A DNA stretch of 30,000 nt from Botryococcus braunii. Taxonomy: Eukaryota; Chlorophyta; Trebouxiophyceae. The stretch spans positions 52,443 to 82,442 of the forward strand of contig KV908609.1 in NCBI GenBank assembly GCA_002005505.1, written 5' to 3'. A model generated the notes under the pieces. The model was given only the letters and a program-made list of their open reading frames with translations. It made no database searches and was not told where the DNA came from. Below, one piece after another: positions 1 to 27,883 of the stretch. The position numbers and the translations under genes were made by a program. The first letter of the stretch is position 1, and each line of letters begins with the position of its first letter.

Positions 1-301
1 AGACCGATTTTTATAGAGAGACAATAACAGTGAAAACACGGTCTGGGAGACGGGACGACAGGGCCCTCCCAAAACCAAGCCCACAGCACTGGACAGCCCT
101 CGTCCACTGAGGGCTGCGTTTGAGGGCTACTGGCGCTCCTCTCAAGACATAGCGAGCATGCATAAAAACCCCCTCCATAACACATACTCTCATGGTCACC
201 AGCCTCTTTGCACTGTCACCATTAGTACATCATTAAAACCTTTGCATCCATTATTCACATGATCCAGCCTTGTGCTGTGGGGCCTGACCTCGCTTCCAGC
301 T

Positions 302-433
302 TGTATTGCCCTATCGCGTGTCACCTCTTCAGACTGTAGTGCTCTAGCACGTGTCACATCTGCAGCTTGTACTGCTCTAGCGCGTGTCACGTCTCCACGT
401 TGTACTGCTCTAGCACGTGCCACATCGATTGCT
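302..433. repeat. 33-bp minisatellite, 4 units
   Basis: Four head-to-tail units start at 302, 335, 368 and 401, each 33 bp and built around tgtactgctctagcacgtg. Because 33 is divisible by three, frames on both strands stay open through it with an 11-residue periodicity, which explains several spurious open frames. There are no spacers, so this is not a CRISPR array. Confidence 0.85.
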
Positions 434-717
434 CGGCAGGAGAAGTCTGACCTCAGGGTGGGTGACTGCAGGACCCACTCCTCAAGCGGGTCTCAGACGC
501 TGTGTGGAGCATCGTACCTTCTCGAGAGCGTTCTACCACGTACTGGATCGTGACTGGCACCATTTTGGCCATTGGCGCGGCTGCCACGGTGCGGTACATG
601 TCCCACAGATGAGGGATGGGACGGGCGTGGACCCGCTGGACTGCTTGCTAGGATCCGCGTTGTTCGTGCTTGTCGTGCCCTGGGCAGTCGTGTGTAGGAA
701 GAAAGTCGGCCATCGAT

Positions 718-866
718 GTTTGGCATACTTGGAGGCATCTTTTAAGGATCCCACGTGGGTGTTTTGCATATTTCGGAGCCATCTTTTGGGGTTCCCACGT
801 GGGTGTTTGGCATTCTTTGGAGGCACCTCTTTGAGGTTCTACGTGTGGATATTGGCATTGTTCTGC
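718..866. repeat. 44-bp imperfect minisatellite, 3 units
   Basis: Three diverged copies of a roughly 44-bp unit contain cccacgtgggtgttt (at 750 and 794) and a degraded third copy near 838, each followed by ttggcat- or ttgcat-like sequence. The unit carries the palindromic core CCCACGTGGG. Nothing suggests a coding role. Confidence 0.75.
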
Positions 867-1270
867 TGCAGCTGGTCACCAGACCAGGCCAACTGTCAAT
901 CATGTGTCCCCGTGACCGGGTCACCCTGCTGCTAGAGCTGGTCAGAGTGACACATTGGAGCACGTAGAGTGGGACCATTCAGAGAACCTCCTGCTGCCCG
1001 GTCTCCTGATTTGGACATAGATTTCGACGGAACACCCGCATCTGGTGTGCTAGAGGAGAGTGGCGTGAAACTGCCCAATTGGCTTGAATCCTTGTGGTGG
1101 CGGGTCCCCAGGGCCTGTTGCTTCTTGAGTTGTGTTATGTTAATTAAGTTAGGTAGTGATTATGTAACATCCGCATGGTCATGTTGAATGACATGGAAGC
1201 ACTGTGAGGAGAGTGTATCGCCCGAGCCCGCCAGAGCTCTGAAATGGCGTCACCTCTTGTGTCTTTCAAC

Positions 1271-1292
1271 AAGGGTCCCCATGGGGACCCTT
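1271..1292. repeat. 22-bp perfect palindrome next to a T run
   Basis: AAGGGTCCCC followed by its exact reverse complement, then several more T residues. It looks like an intrinsic terminator but lies in eukaryotic intergenic DNA with no gene reading into it, so I call it only a palindrome. Confidence 0.8.
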
Positions 1293-2130
1293 TTTTGCGG
1301 GGCCCGGTGGGACGGACCTCCTGCGAGTCCATGCTCACAACCCCAGGATGTCTTGTGGGTTTGTGCGTCTTCCCTGTGGGAGGAAGGGTAATTACATGAG
1401 GGTCGGGGGCTTGCGGTGACGAGTAATGGGACGATGGGGCCATGGACAGCTTGTTCCCGTCCATGCTTAAGAATCAGGGAGACTTCTTGCCCTTTGTGTG
1501 GGTAATATGAAGGATTGATGACTGAGGATGGAGAGCTTGGGGCAAGGAGATGGGGAGGGGGGATGGGGGGACACCGGCTCCCTCCACTTTGTGCATCTTC
1601 ACAGCCTCTGTGTCGAAGGAGAATACGCAAGCATGCAGGGTAGGCAGGGGCGCTCCGCTTATGCCAAGAAAGGGGGGGGGGGGCGGGTCAATTAGAGCCT
1701 GTCGTTGGTGTTGCTATCATATTTTGCCATCAAGGAGTTTTCAGCGAGGGTCATTACCTTATACGCTCTACTGCTTATGAGAGCTGTGTGCCAATCCACG
1801 ATCGGTGGTGCTCACTGGGTATTTGCTGGTGGTCACTGGGTATCTGCTGTAGTACGATGTTGTTCAAACGTATCTTTCCAACCTTCCGCCTTTTATGGCG
1901 GAAGCCTACCTTCAGGCCTGAAGCTTACATGCAAATGCAGAAAAGCAATAGAATCTTGCCGCATGTTGGAAATTGTAAGGGAACTGACAACAAAGTTAAC
2001 GTTTGAGTACTCTATAGCATGGAGTTACATGATTGGGTCTAAAACTCAGTGTTTTACTTTTTAAGCAATTTTTTTGTCTTTTCTGAGAATTTGCTCACAT
2101 GTTCCAACAATCGGAATCAATCCCTTGCAG

Positions 2131-2306
<176 letters not shown>

Positions 2307-3493
2307 TGAAATATTTGCCGCCAAATTGCGGTTCAGGATTCGTGGCCTATGAATGTCTGGCTTACGCGTAACAGCATGTAGTTTGCAATCAGGATGCTTC
2401 ACTTTTTATCTCTTTACTTGGAATGCATATGTTGCGTTGTATACAAACAACACGCGCATCCCTGAAAGGCAGAACGAAGATTTCTGGCCGAATATTTAGA
2501 TGCTGGGCGGGGGGAGGACTGCAAAAGTGTCTGCAGCCGCATGCACAGATGCTAGTGTCTTTACCCAAGATAGGCAATACCAAATAGAATGATGCTGCCG
2601 GGCGAGCTGTTGTCGGTGCCCACGGGTTTCCGCTCGCGGGGTTTACGTGCTAAAGATATCTTCTAGCCCTATCCAATACTCAACAAATTGTTGTTACAGT
2701 AATTAATGACATGACAAGTCGGTTTAATAATTGCATATATCGAGTTCAATTTACTATAATACGATGATATGCAAGGTTTGAGCCACAGTCCCACAGACAA
2801 CCACGAGTGTACGATTGACCGAATGACTGCTGCCAAGGCAGTATCGAGGCCATCCACGTATCTAAGCATCTATGCCACAAAATAACTGTACAGCTACTTT
2901 GCAGCTGCAAATCTGACAACCTTAACCGTCATCTAGGCCTACCTTGGACATTGGCTGGCTTGTTGGGCACGCAATTAGCTTCAACAGATTAACATGCCAG
3001 CCGTGACACTCCCAAGACATGTCCATCTTTTCCTGAAAGCATGGGACATGTCCATGTAAAAGTACCTTGTGGAATGGAAGCATTAGCATTGCCAAGAATC
3101 CTCAAGAGTCAACCAGGGGAAGGGATGCGTATTGAAACTAATACTAATTAATAGTTTCAGCTTGTGGCAGGTAACGCCCAATGACTACCACATGCAATCA
3201 GAAATCTGCGCCATCCAAATCAACGACACCAACAAGTTCCTTTGCCACACCTTCATGCATAAACTGTACTGTAACAAAGAACTCTTCAACCAACATTCAC
3301 GGTACCGGTCCTGCTGTTCACAGAATATGGTATAGCTATAAGTCATATGTGTCAGTCTTAGCTGCATGCAAGGATAGCTATGAGCCGCCAGCAACAACTA
3401 CTCCTACCGGACAATCTTCAGGAAAGTCAGTACTAGACGTGTCCTTCCTGAGAAGTCCTCAAAAAGAAATCCTCGCTAGAAACTCATAGCTAC

Positions 3494-3507
3494 AGCTGCA
3501 TGCAGCT
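3494..3507. repeat. 14-bp palindrome AGCTGCATGCAGCT
   Basis: A perfect palindrome, visible directly in the sequence. It is short and its significance is unknown. Confidence 0.6.
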
Positions 3508-3565
3508 AGGAACAGCGTCAAGAACCTTTCCAACCGGTATCAAATGAACTTGCAGGCTTGCTGAA

Positions 3566-3603
3566 GACCTGAATTGCTTGCTTAAGCTTAAGCAATCCAG
3601 GTC
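3566..3603. repeat. Hairpin: 14-bp arms, 10-nt loop
   Basis: The arms GACCTGAATTGCTT (3566-3579) and AAGCAATCCAGGTC (3590-3603) pair at 13 of 14 positions around the loop gcttaagctt. It lies more than 500 bp downstream of the cysteine synthase stop codon. The stem is too short for a typical plant microRNA precursor. Confidence 0.65.
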
Positions 3604-4131
3604 AGGCATTGCCGAGAAACACATGTGATGTACAGGCATCACGTTATGTTTAATCAGGGGCTGTCTTAGAAGTGGCCTGATAATATTGCACAGCATCCCT
3701 CCATACGCTTCTGCTTCCTAAGTCGATAGCAACATCACAGCAAGTCTAATGTGGCTAAACTTGAGAGCGAATTTTGTACATGGCAAATTTGCATGTACAG
3801 AGCATTAGACAAGATGAAGTGGTATCGAGCATGACTTCCTCATGGGAAAGTTGAAAATAAGTGATGTCTCATGAGCAATTAATTGAGGAATATTGCAATC
3901 TTTCAACTCACATCCCTTACGCAAACACCCGCTTCAGAAGGCTATTTCCACATGTCCACATTATATGAAACGGTCGGTTTTCGTTCAATTGTTGTCGAAT
4001 AAGCAAACCAAGCGTGTTCCCTCTACTGGAAAACGTAGAAAAAACCGAACAAAGTTTGCCCCAGTATGGAAGGGACTGCAATAGCAACCCTGCCACCTGC
4101 ATGAGGTTTACTTGAGTAGCTCCGGGAGCTC

Positions 4132-7100
4132 CTACGCTCCTTGCAAAATATCACCACATATGTCGCTGAAGGATTGTGCATAATTGGGACTCTGCATCAA
4201 AGCCTGAAGTCCTTTGTTGGACCCTTGTCTCTGCCAGAGCGCTGTCGCCAGCTGGGGGGAAGCCGATCCTCTGCTTTAGAATCCTACACAAATGACGCTG
4301 TGTTACTTCAAGCTTAATCCATCAAAAAAACTATGGAAACAAAGTGAGCCTAGCCCCCAGGATGTTTCTTGACACAACTACAGGCTAAATACATTCAGAA
4401 AACGAGTACGGTCTCAGCTCCTTTTAAATTGGCAGCGCACCAGTCAAGGTGATCAACAGCTAGTGAGACAAAATAGACAGAGTTGTGTATACCAAGCACC
4501 TGACCCACAGATTCTGAGCTTCATATTCCTTTGTTGGCAGCCGTGGCTACTCCCATGCCACAAGCATGCGGGAAAAAAAAAAAAAACCTTACCTCTAACC
4601 ACAGATTTTGGAAAAGGTTTGTGGACAAGTATCTTTCACCACCACTTGCGAGTACCGCAACCACCAGCTTCCCCTCATTTTCCTTTCGCCGTGCAATCCT
4701 GGCAGGCCATCGTCACGCACGTTCAGAGGATTTCACTGCTTCACGGCGTTAGTCTGAACAAAACCAAGATCAAATCCACCAATGTCAGGATTTAGAGGTG
4801 TCAATCCAACGAGTTGACCCATTGACAGTTCTTAGAGACAAAATCTAGCAACTGAGCCACCGCAAGACCCCCTGAGCCACAGCAAGGACACCGTGCCTAT
4901 TGCCTTTCAATGACACCTCCCTTTTCCTTAGTATTCCCACCACTAGAGATCACTACATTTTGCATGACTCATGTACTCACAAAACAAGAAAAAAACACCA
5001 CATGGCACAGACAAGTTGCAAGCCCAAGCACAGGAACTTACTGAAGAGCTGCAACCACAGCAGCGCCCGATGATATGCCACACAATAGCCCCTCCTCAAG
5101 GGCAAGCCGCCGTGCCATGTGAAGAGCATCCTTGCTTGTGACTTGGATGACCTCACTGAACATGTCAACATTCACAAGCTTGGGAATAAATCCTGCACCG
5201 ATTCCTTGAATCTGCATCAGCAACTGTAAATGTCAGCATCGATATTCCATAAATCAGAAACCATTTTTCATATGTACGGATCTTATGAAAGCAGCCATAC
5301 ATGATAACCAACATCACTGCAATTACGTGAGAAATGGCAGAACAACCACGGGCAAATGATTTGAAAAGATATTGCCGCAGAACACCATGACAAACAACAT
5401 TGTAATACCCACACAGGCATCTTGCCATGCGGCATATCATAAGTTTGCATTTCAAGCCTATGCCTTTGATTTGTCACAGCTTGAAAGGCCTTAGTTCATG
5501 AATCTTAAGTGCCTTGATGTATCTAGTCTGGTTGTGGGTGGCTTGAATTGGGCCTTTCCACCTGCTGTATGCCCATATACAGCGACATTTTCTTTTACTC
5601 TTCAAATGATTAAATGCTGGGGCAGTACCTGATGAAAGCCCGCAACTCCACCTGACAAGACTGCACTTTCGGCAGGCTCTACAGCAACTAGGCTTACGGA
5701 CGGCTTAAGTTCTCTCAAAAACTTGCCAGCACCCATCAAAGTCCCACCTGTCCCTACCCCTACAGAGAAAACAGGGTATGTAAGGACGTGAACATATCAG
5801 TCAAGGCGAGTTCTATCTATGCCTACCACACCAATGTTCCAAGGAGCAAGGGCAGGAAGCACCAAGAGCCACGTCATATAACCACATTTCACGCACCACA
5901 TTAACAGCAGCGTATTGCATACAACCCACTTGGAAAACAATCAAAAAAGGAGGGGGGTTCCACCTAGGCGGAATACACAGACAGGCTAGCTACAAGGATT
6001 CATTACCGGCAACAAGAAAGTCTAGAGTGCCTGCAGTATCTCTCCAAATCTCAGGACCTGTTGTATTGTAGTGGACGTCAACATTAGCCGGGTTCTCAAA
6101 CTGCTGAAGCAAATAAGCACCAGGAGTCCTTGCAGCAATGTCCTGAGCTTTTCTGATGGCTCCTTCCATGCCCTATCAACTCAAAACCCTGCTGCCTCAG
6201 CTGGGGGAAAAAAAGGGAACAAGGTAGCCCATGTGAGAAACGCGTGGCAGCTGGCACAGATAGTCTTGTGCCAAGTTCTGGAATGTAGGATTTAAGTACA
6301 CGGTGCAGAGAGCAGTACAAGGAGTAGTTTCAATTAAACAAACGCAGAGAATAGTACAGGGAGCACTTCCACTACCAATGATTGGACCTCTCCCTGCAAT
6401 TCACATCCTATGATCCTGACTATGTAAAGCAAGGACATAACCACACTAGGGAGAAAAGCCGTGCCTTTGTATCTTCTGTAAGGATAAGTTCAGCTCCCAG
6501 CCCCAAAAGCAAAACTCTGCGCTCCAAGCTCATCGTGGAGGGCATAGTCAACACGAGCTTGTATCCCTTTGCCGCAGCTATGTATGCTAGGCCTACACCT
6601 GTGTTGCCACTCGTGGGCTCAACCTATCACAAGCAAACGTCAGTCTTCAATGCAGTCCGACCTTGGGAGAACAACCGAGAGAGACCGCATTGCCATAAGA
6701 TGCCTACCAGTGTAGTTCTTCCAGGGCTGATTATACCATCTCTTTCTGCAGCCTCAATCATGCTTATTGCGATCCGATCTTTAACACTGCAGCCCATCAA
6801 AGCCGATAAGTGGAAAACTCCAACTAGTAAGGATGGTGTGACACAAGTGACTCACATCCCTGCTGGGGCACACCTACTCAAGGGCTCCATAGATTCCAAT
6901 TTGCAAGCAATCCGTGCAAAGCAGTTAGTGTTTAGTCTCGTCAGGTACACCTTGCAAGCCCCAGCGTCAGAAACTAATCAATATCCCTTAGCCCTTCCAT
7001 TTTCAACCTCTCCAGCCATTGTGGCCCACTTCACGGGGCATACCATTGGAGTATCTCCAACAAGTTTCGTTGCATCACTTTTGATGCCCTCCCTTACACC

Positions 7101-7289
7101 CTTGCTGTCGGGGCGGCCAGACGTAGAAGGGGAGGAAGAGTCATCGGCCCGCACAGTCCCGCTACTTCTATACATCACCCTCCGAGCACGAAAACGCAAT
7201 AACTGGGAACCAAACTTAAAGTTGAGATTGTCCAAATAGGAGCTTCTGTTGAAAAGACAAGTAGTACAACAGCTTCGGGACGGGTCCAT
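4132..7289 (-). CDS. OASTL: Cysteine synthase (O-acetylserine(thiol)lyase), 9 exons, 417 aa
   Basis: Catalyses cysteine formation from O-acetylserine and sulfide; PLP-dependent fold type II. Exons in transcript order: 7289-7044, 6950-6874, 6786-6708, 6623-6465, 6172-6007, 5759-5629, 5211-5042, 4698-4593, 4251-4132; phases agree throughout. Visible motifs: LSSVKDR with the PLP lysine at about K110, EPTSGNTG (136-143, substrate loop), GVGTGGT (243-249, phosphate cup), and GISSGAA (about 331-337, pyridine-binding serine). The first 50 or so residues are rich in Ser and Arg and end near TVRADD, consistent with a chloroplast transit peptide, so a plastid location is inferred. The start at 7289 is the first Met of the open exon; an upstream exon is possible. 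Intron 4 uses a GC donor (6464-6463). The last exon adds a 39-residue tail not expected in plant enzymes, and its assignment rests only on a pyrimidine-rich acceptor and an open in-phase frame. Beta-cyanoalanine synthase, a sister family, cannot be excluded. Confidence 0.92.
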
Positions 7290-7739
7290 CGCAGTAGCTC
7301 TGCCCAGACTATCAATTAATGACAGACCACCAAACAGAAAACACTTATCGCCATCGACAATCTGTTAATTCAAAACAACTGACTCTGAGACAATGTCGCT
7401 AGAGTATAAAATAATGGAATGCATCCAGTTAGGAAGTTTCTTGTGATCTGATCTGTCGGATCTATTTCCGAGCTCAAATCGGAAGCGGTTGGGCCCCAGA
7501 TGCGGCAATGGTAATGAGGTACCCATCAGAGGTCCTCCATCCTTGGTCCGTATACTCGCAAATGCCGCGGACACTGTGAAGGGCAGGCATTTTTAGCATA
7601 GTTCCTCGGGCCCTGCGTAAGTTACAATTCTTTGCCTTCGGCGCCAAGTTCACATGTTTAGCGAAAGGCGGAATGGGGTGGCACGATTGATCCTGTTTGC
7701 TGCGCTTTCGTAAGATTGTGATCCGTGAAACACACAGCA
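7290..7739. promoter_or_regulatory. Divergent intergenic spacer, candidate bidirectional promoter
   Basis: The start codons of the minus-strand cysteine synthase (7289) and plus-strand SCAMP (7740) are 450 bp apart, so both promoters and 5' leaders must lie here unless untranslated exons exist further out. I see no convincing TATA box or named element. A minus-strand open frame overlaps it, but it resembles no protein I know and may belong to a leader. Confidence 0.5.
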
Positions 7740-10148
7740 ATGCCAAGAGCAAAAGATAATCCGTTCTCAGACAACCCATTTGATAAGGTGAGCCCGACCT
7801 TGATCGATCGGGAGGAAGAGATACCTGCACATCATATTAGCTAAGGCCTTGTAGGAGACTTATTAGGGAAATGCTGGCAGCTATAATACTGGATGATGCT
7901 CTCTGGTATGTGTTCCTAAATGCAAAGGTCTGACGTGGGTGCTGTTGTATGTACAGAACAGCGCGAGCGTACCTGCAGTGCCAGGTACCCACTTTGGAGG
8001 CCATCACGTCGATTTATCAGAGTTGTTTTGCTTGTTTGTGCACTTTATCCGATTGTTTAGTACTGCTGTACGCAGGTTATTCCAACGGAGAGGGCGCTTG
8101 GGGTGGTGGAAGTGCACCAAGCTATCAGTCTACACCTGCAGTGATTGGGCTTGATGATGTAAGTAACCCAGCCTCTGTGGAGGGGGTTCATCCTTCGTCT
8201 CTTTCAATGCGTGTATTCCTGTGGAGAGCAAGTGCAAGTTGGGAGTGTGATAACACCTGCCCACCACAACCAAAGCTGCTCTGCTCCTGGCAATCGGGCT
8301 TTGAATCTCCCTCTATGGCGTTCTCTTCTGGAGTTGTGTGTACATATCCATACTTAACGAAAACAAGCTGTGGTAGTTGAATCCATGGTGGACTGTTGTG
8401 TTGTAAGGGATTCTCAAGGAGACAAGAACAGCTGGAGCTCAAGGATAAGGAGTTAAAGGCTAAAGAGGCTGAGCTGCGAAAATTAGAAGCAGATCTGCGA
8501 TCTACAGGAGCATTGAAGCCAACCAAGAACTGGCCAAAATGTTATCCGATCACTCACCATGACATAGCAGGGGAGGTGCGCAGCACTAGCCAGGATGATA
8601 CTCATCAGGATGTAGTAACCATAGTACTCTTATCCAAATACACTGTGATTGCTATGACGTCAGAGTGGGAATAACTTTGGAACTTCCAAGTTTCCAACTT
8701 AAGGTGTGTTAATGACATATCACTTCTAGTCCATCTAAGTCAGAAGTTCCTATCAAAACTTTGAGATGTCAACAAGTCCTTCCTCCTTTTGTGGGGGTGC
8801 AATTCCAACGGTTTGTGTGTTGTCCAGATACCTGCTGGAGAACAGGCCATGGTCCGATCCGCATACTGGAGCTTTCTTGGGCTGTTTGTCTGCATGACGT
8901 TCAACCTTTTTGGGTCGCTGTGTGCATTGTTTGCTGTAAAGGGAGGCACCACCCAAATTTCCGCCTTCTTTTTGGCTGCAGTGTACTGGTTTGCTGGGGT
9001 ACCAGGGGCATGGATCCTCTGGTGAGCACTAAACTCTTGTTTGACTCTCTTGCAGCTGCCAATGCCATCATAATGTTAGGGGGCCAGTGTTGAGCTTAAC
9101 CTGAAAGCGTCATTATACAAGTAGTCTGAAGTTTGATGTGCAAACAACTGTCAGAGAGTGATTTTGACTAAGATGGTGCAGGTATATGCGCCTTTACAAT
9201 GCAGCCATTAAAGACCGTGCCTTCACATACGCTTGGTTCTTCCTCATGTATGCGGCACACCTCATCTTTTGTGTGTGGTCAGCCGTATCGCCGCCTCTGC
9301 CAATGACCAATGACTGGAGCCACACCGGCTTCCTCACTGGAATCAAAGCCTTTGGGACAAATACTTTTGTGGGGATTGTATACATCATTGGTGGATGTTT
9401 GTGGACGTTGGAATCCCTCTGGTCGCTATGGGTCATCAAGATGGTGGGTTCTCACAACTCCTCTGGGGAAAGTAACATGAATCAATAAAATATAATACAA
9501 TCTCGCTTGCATGCAACCGTCTGTGGGGTTGCTGAGAAGGATAGGAAGTTAGATCATATAGCCTGCCACAGACCTACAGAGTTGTGTAGTGTTGCATTTG
9601 CAGTTCATGTGGTACTTGATCATCTCTTGGTATACCCTATGTCAGTGAAGCAGCTTAAGACCTGGCATCTAGCCCGATATGTTGCTTCTTCAGCTTTCCA
9701 CCTTGTGATGGTCCTGCTGGACGCCCATCGTCTAATCTTTGTGGCTGTCACATAAGCAGAAGGAATTCCTATTGACACATGGTGTTGGTCATGAATAGTT
9801 GTGCATGGACACATTTTTCTGGAGACAGTTTCTATGTTGTTAATCAAGGTGCAGCTCTGAAACGGCATTGCTACATATGAACACACCCGCAAAATTAGTG
9901 CTAGAAATGTTTTTTTTTTTCCTCTTAGATTTCGCCGCTGGCGAACGCAAGTTCCATACATTACAATCAATTTTGTACCTAGCTTAAGGAGTATTGATAT
10001 TAGTGGATGCATGCTGCAGGTTTACTCAGCTTTCCGGGGGGGCGGGGGCGATCGCCGTCTTAAGCAAGACATAGCAGCAGCACAAACAGCTGCCGGAGTT
10101 GCAATGGCACATGCCACTGGTGGGAACCGGACGGCAACAAATGTATAG
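7740..10148 (+). CDS. SCAMP: Secretory carrier membrane protein (SCAMP), 7 exons, 303 aa
   Basis: A four-span protein of post-Golgi and endosomal membranes involved in exo- and endocytic traffic. Exons: 7740-7787, 7957-7984, 8076-8158, 8408-8575, 8828-9021, 9182-9443, 10020-10148; all introns GT-AG and phases agree. The tiny first exon encodes two NPF motifs (residues 7-9 and 12-14), which in this family bind EH-domain endocytic adaptors. A Gly/Ser/Pro-rich linker follows. Residues about 57-85 form a charged coiled coil (KDKELKAKEAEL), then KNWPKCYPITHHDI leads into the membrane core. Hydrophobic spans lie near 122-146, 153-173, 189-211 and 235-258, with the conserved WYxxLY-type loop between the second and third. 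The C-terminal tail (from VYSAFRGG) is Gly/Ala-rich and ends at a TAG stop. Total length fits plant SCAMPs (about 280-300 aa). The start is supported by the NPF motifs in frame. Confidence 0.95.
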
Positions 10149-10740
10149 CTACGTGCATTTTCAATGTGGACGCATTTGTAGAGTTTAGCAGTTCCAATCG
10201 ACTTTGGAACCCTGCTTCAGTGCAAGACGGACGCAGTGCGCTGTATGTATTGTGTCATGGAGGGCTGTGGCGGTTTCAGTGTTTCATGCTGATGCTGGAT
10301 GCTCACACAGTTCCTGGAGAGCAGCTGGCTGGTAGAGATTTGCAGATCAGATTACGCCAGACATTCACAGGCCTTGAAGCGGGCTGCATTCCTCAAGGGT
10401 TGGGATATGTGTTGCTTGCACAATTCTTGCAACCCCTTGGAATTATTATCTGTTCCCCTTACTTTTTCCTGTTTGGTGACTTTGCTTTTGCAAATTGTGA
10501 GGGGTGGGGGTGTGGGTGTCTGACATTGTGTATGGTGTGATTGTGAGCTACAGCATGTTTGCTGAGACGGTGAATGCTAACCGTGAGCCATGTATCAAAC
10601 ATGCTGATACGCGGAAGTCCTGTTCCCGGCAGCCAACTATATCCACCTTTGGGGCCATGTTGGCGGATAATATTAATGCCCCTTATCTTCAAGATCTTCT
10701 CCTCGGGGAGAAATGCCAAGGTGTTTTGGTGTACAATGCC
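10149..10740. other. Convergent 3' spacer between SCAMP and EEP genes
   Basis: The two stop codons face each other 592 bp apart, so both 3' untranslated regions must share this interval and may overlap as antisense transcripts. The open frames in it match no known family. No clear polyadenylation element was assigned. Confidence 0.6.
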
Positions 10741-25849
<15,109 letters not shown>

Positions 25850-26270
25850 GTCGGCACGACACACCGACGATCAAGTCCACGTCAGTGACGATGCTTCGTT
25901 GGAATCATCTCACACAGTAAGACTTAAATAAGTAACAACTTAAATGTGTATCATTGTACTCCCTGCAAACTTACTGTCGGAAACTGACCTTCGAACATAA
26001 TACCTGAGGCTTCGAAGTACACATGCGGTTCGGAGCGTCGACTGCAAACGTACACTTAGAACTGAGAAGTACCCATGACATGTGTCACGTGCCCACAGAC
26101 TTCGACTTTCCGTACTTCGCATGTACATCCAATCTACTTGAACGAAAGGCGTCCTTTGTATCTCCGCGCTTTACCTTCTTCATTGCTGCGGACTCTGTGT
26201 GTGTGTGTGTGTGTGAGACATGAGTTTACGCGTGCATCTGCTTTCTACTTTGAGTTACCTGTCTTATCAG
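25850..26270 (-). promoter_or_regulatory. Presumed 5' region of the EEP gene
   Basis: Sequence upstream of the chosen EEP start. An in-frame TGA lies a short way upstream of the Met with no acceptor AG between them, which favours a start at 25849 or an acceptor immediately after it. A (TG)11 tract sits near 26194. No core promoter element was recognised. Confidence 0.35.
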
Positions 26271-27330
26271 TGACAACGCCAAACAATGGCACGAAGAACT
26301 CGTTCAAAAATCGACATGAGCCGATGCTCCCTGCTTTGACAGTGCGGCCTGTACCCACGCCCAGGTGCAATGCCGCCGGCTGGGCAGTACCAAAGCAGGT
26401 AATTCCGGTTAGGAATAAAACGTGGGTGGGTTCTTACATGGACACAGCTTTCAAGGCCGACTATTTGCTGTACCAGGAGAGTGATGCCAGTTGTGTCATT
26501 CCCCCGTTTCCCTCCCTCCATCCCTTTCCCCCTCTCTCTCTCTGCCCCCCCCCCCCCCCCCGGCGGCTGGTCCCCCCCTCCCCCTCCCCCGGGGCCAATC
26601 TCTTCTTCAAGGCCTTCACCACAAAGTATACTTGTGATCACATCGTCATCATATACACATCAGAACCGTGGCTTACATAGATGCATGCACCGAAAACTGG
26701 GAGCCTCAAAACTATGGTGAGGTTGGGCCTCAGTCCCGCAACACTATACCTACCAACGAATTCACCATGAAGGCCATTGTTTGCAATGAAGGCCATTGTT
26801 CTCACCGTGGATTCTAGAGATGCTTGCCTTGTGTGCTTGCCCTCCTCCAACAAAATAAGTATATACATACATCGTTACTTCATAAGCAGGCGTAGTTCAT
26901 AAGCAACCCCAGCAGCCGGAAAGCCCAGCAGCAATATGCGGCTAGCAATCCTACCACAGCACGCAGCTGGTCGAAGAGGGGGGGGGGGGTGGTTTTCAAA
27001 TGTACCGACCTTCCTGATCGAGTTTGCGAAAGTTCACTTGAACTCGTACTGCTGCTCCTAATTCGATCGTTCTACAGTCATCAACTCATCTGGCAGACTG
27101 CAGCCATGCCGCAGTCATGCACTCATGCAGACGAGTGTGGTCGTACCGCACATGAACGACCATGGTCATACATCATTTTGTGGACACATGGAACTTATGA
27201 GCTGGGGATAAACTGGACTATGGGGTCTAAGGAGCTTGTCCGTAGCCAATGAGGGGACAGGCCCGACAGCCCTGCAGCTGCTCCCGCCACAATGCAGGAC
27301 CGTCTACAGACAGCAGAAGGGAAGGATGAG

Positions 27331-27331
<1 letters not shown>

Positions 27332-27408
<77 letters not shown>

Positions 27409-27416
27409 CACACACA
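27332..27416. repeat. (AC)n microsatellite
   Basis: About 85 bp of AC with one aaac interruption near 27391. Confidence 0.95.
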
Positions 27417-27761
27417 TCGTGCGCACGCGCGGACACGCACCAAGATGGTGCGCCTGAACTGGTTGGCAAATGAACTGGCCGTGGTCTTATGATACTCCCG
27501 TATAACAGCCTAGTAGATCCCCTGCCCCCTAGCAGGGGGGTGTGGGGCGGATGGAAGGGTGGGGGACGAAGGCCACTACCCTGCGGGAGCTGGCCTTCTG
27601 CTCCCTTTGCACTCAAAGCCCTGGATAGTGTCAGTGAATATGGCACTACATGGCCTGGCAAAAGGGGGAATGTCCCTCTGAACTACTATACAGAGGCATG
27701 CAGCAGGTCTAGAATTCAACGGGACTTGCAGCAAAGAAATATCTGTCTCGATCAACTTCTA

Positions 27762-27883
<122 letters not shown>

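Noticed and set aside
302..433. CRISPR array
   Set aside because: Units abut without spacers and the DNA is eukaryotic; it is a minisatellite. The same holds for 718-866 and 22148-22340.
1271..1298. Rho-independent terminator
   Set aside because: Hairpin plus T run is convincing in form, but the window is nuclear eukaryotic DNA with no gene ending there.
3181..3489. Thr/Ser-rich plus-strand frame of 102 codons as a small secreted protein
   Set aside because: No signal peptide, no splice context and no resemblance to a known family; composition alone is not enough.
6382..7239. Plus-strand frame of 285 codons
   Set aside because: Antisense shadow across three real cysteine synthase exons and their introns; no recognisable protein content.
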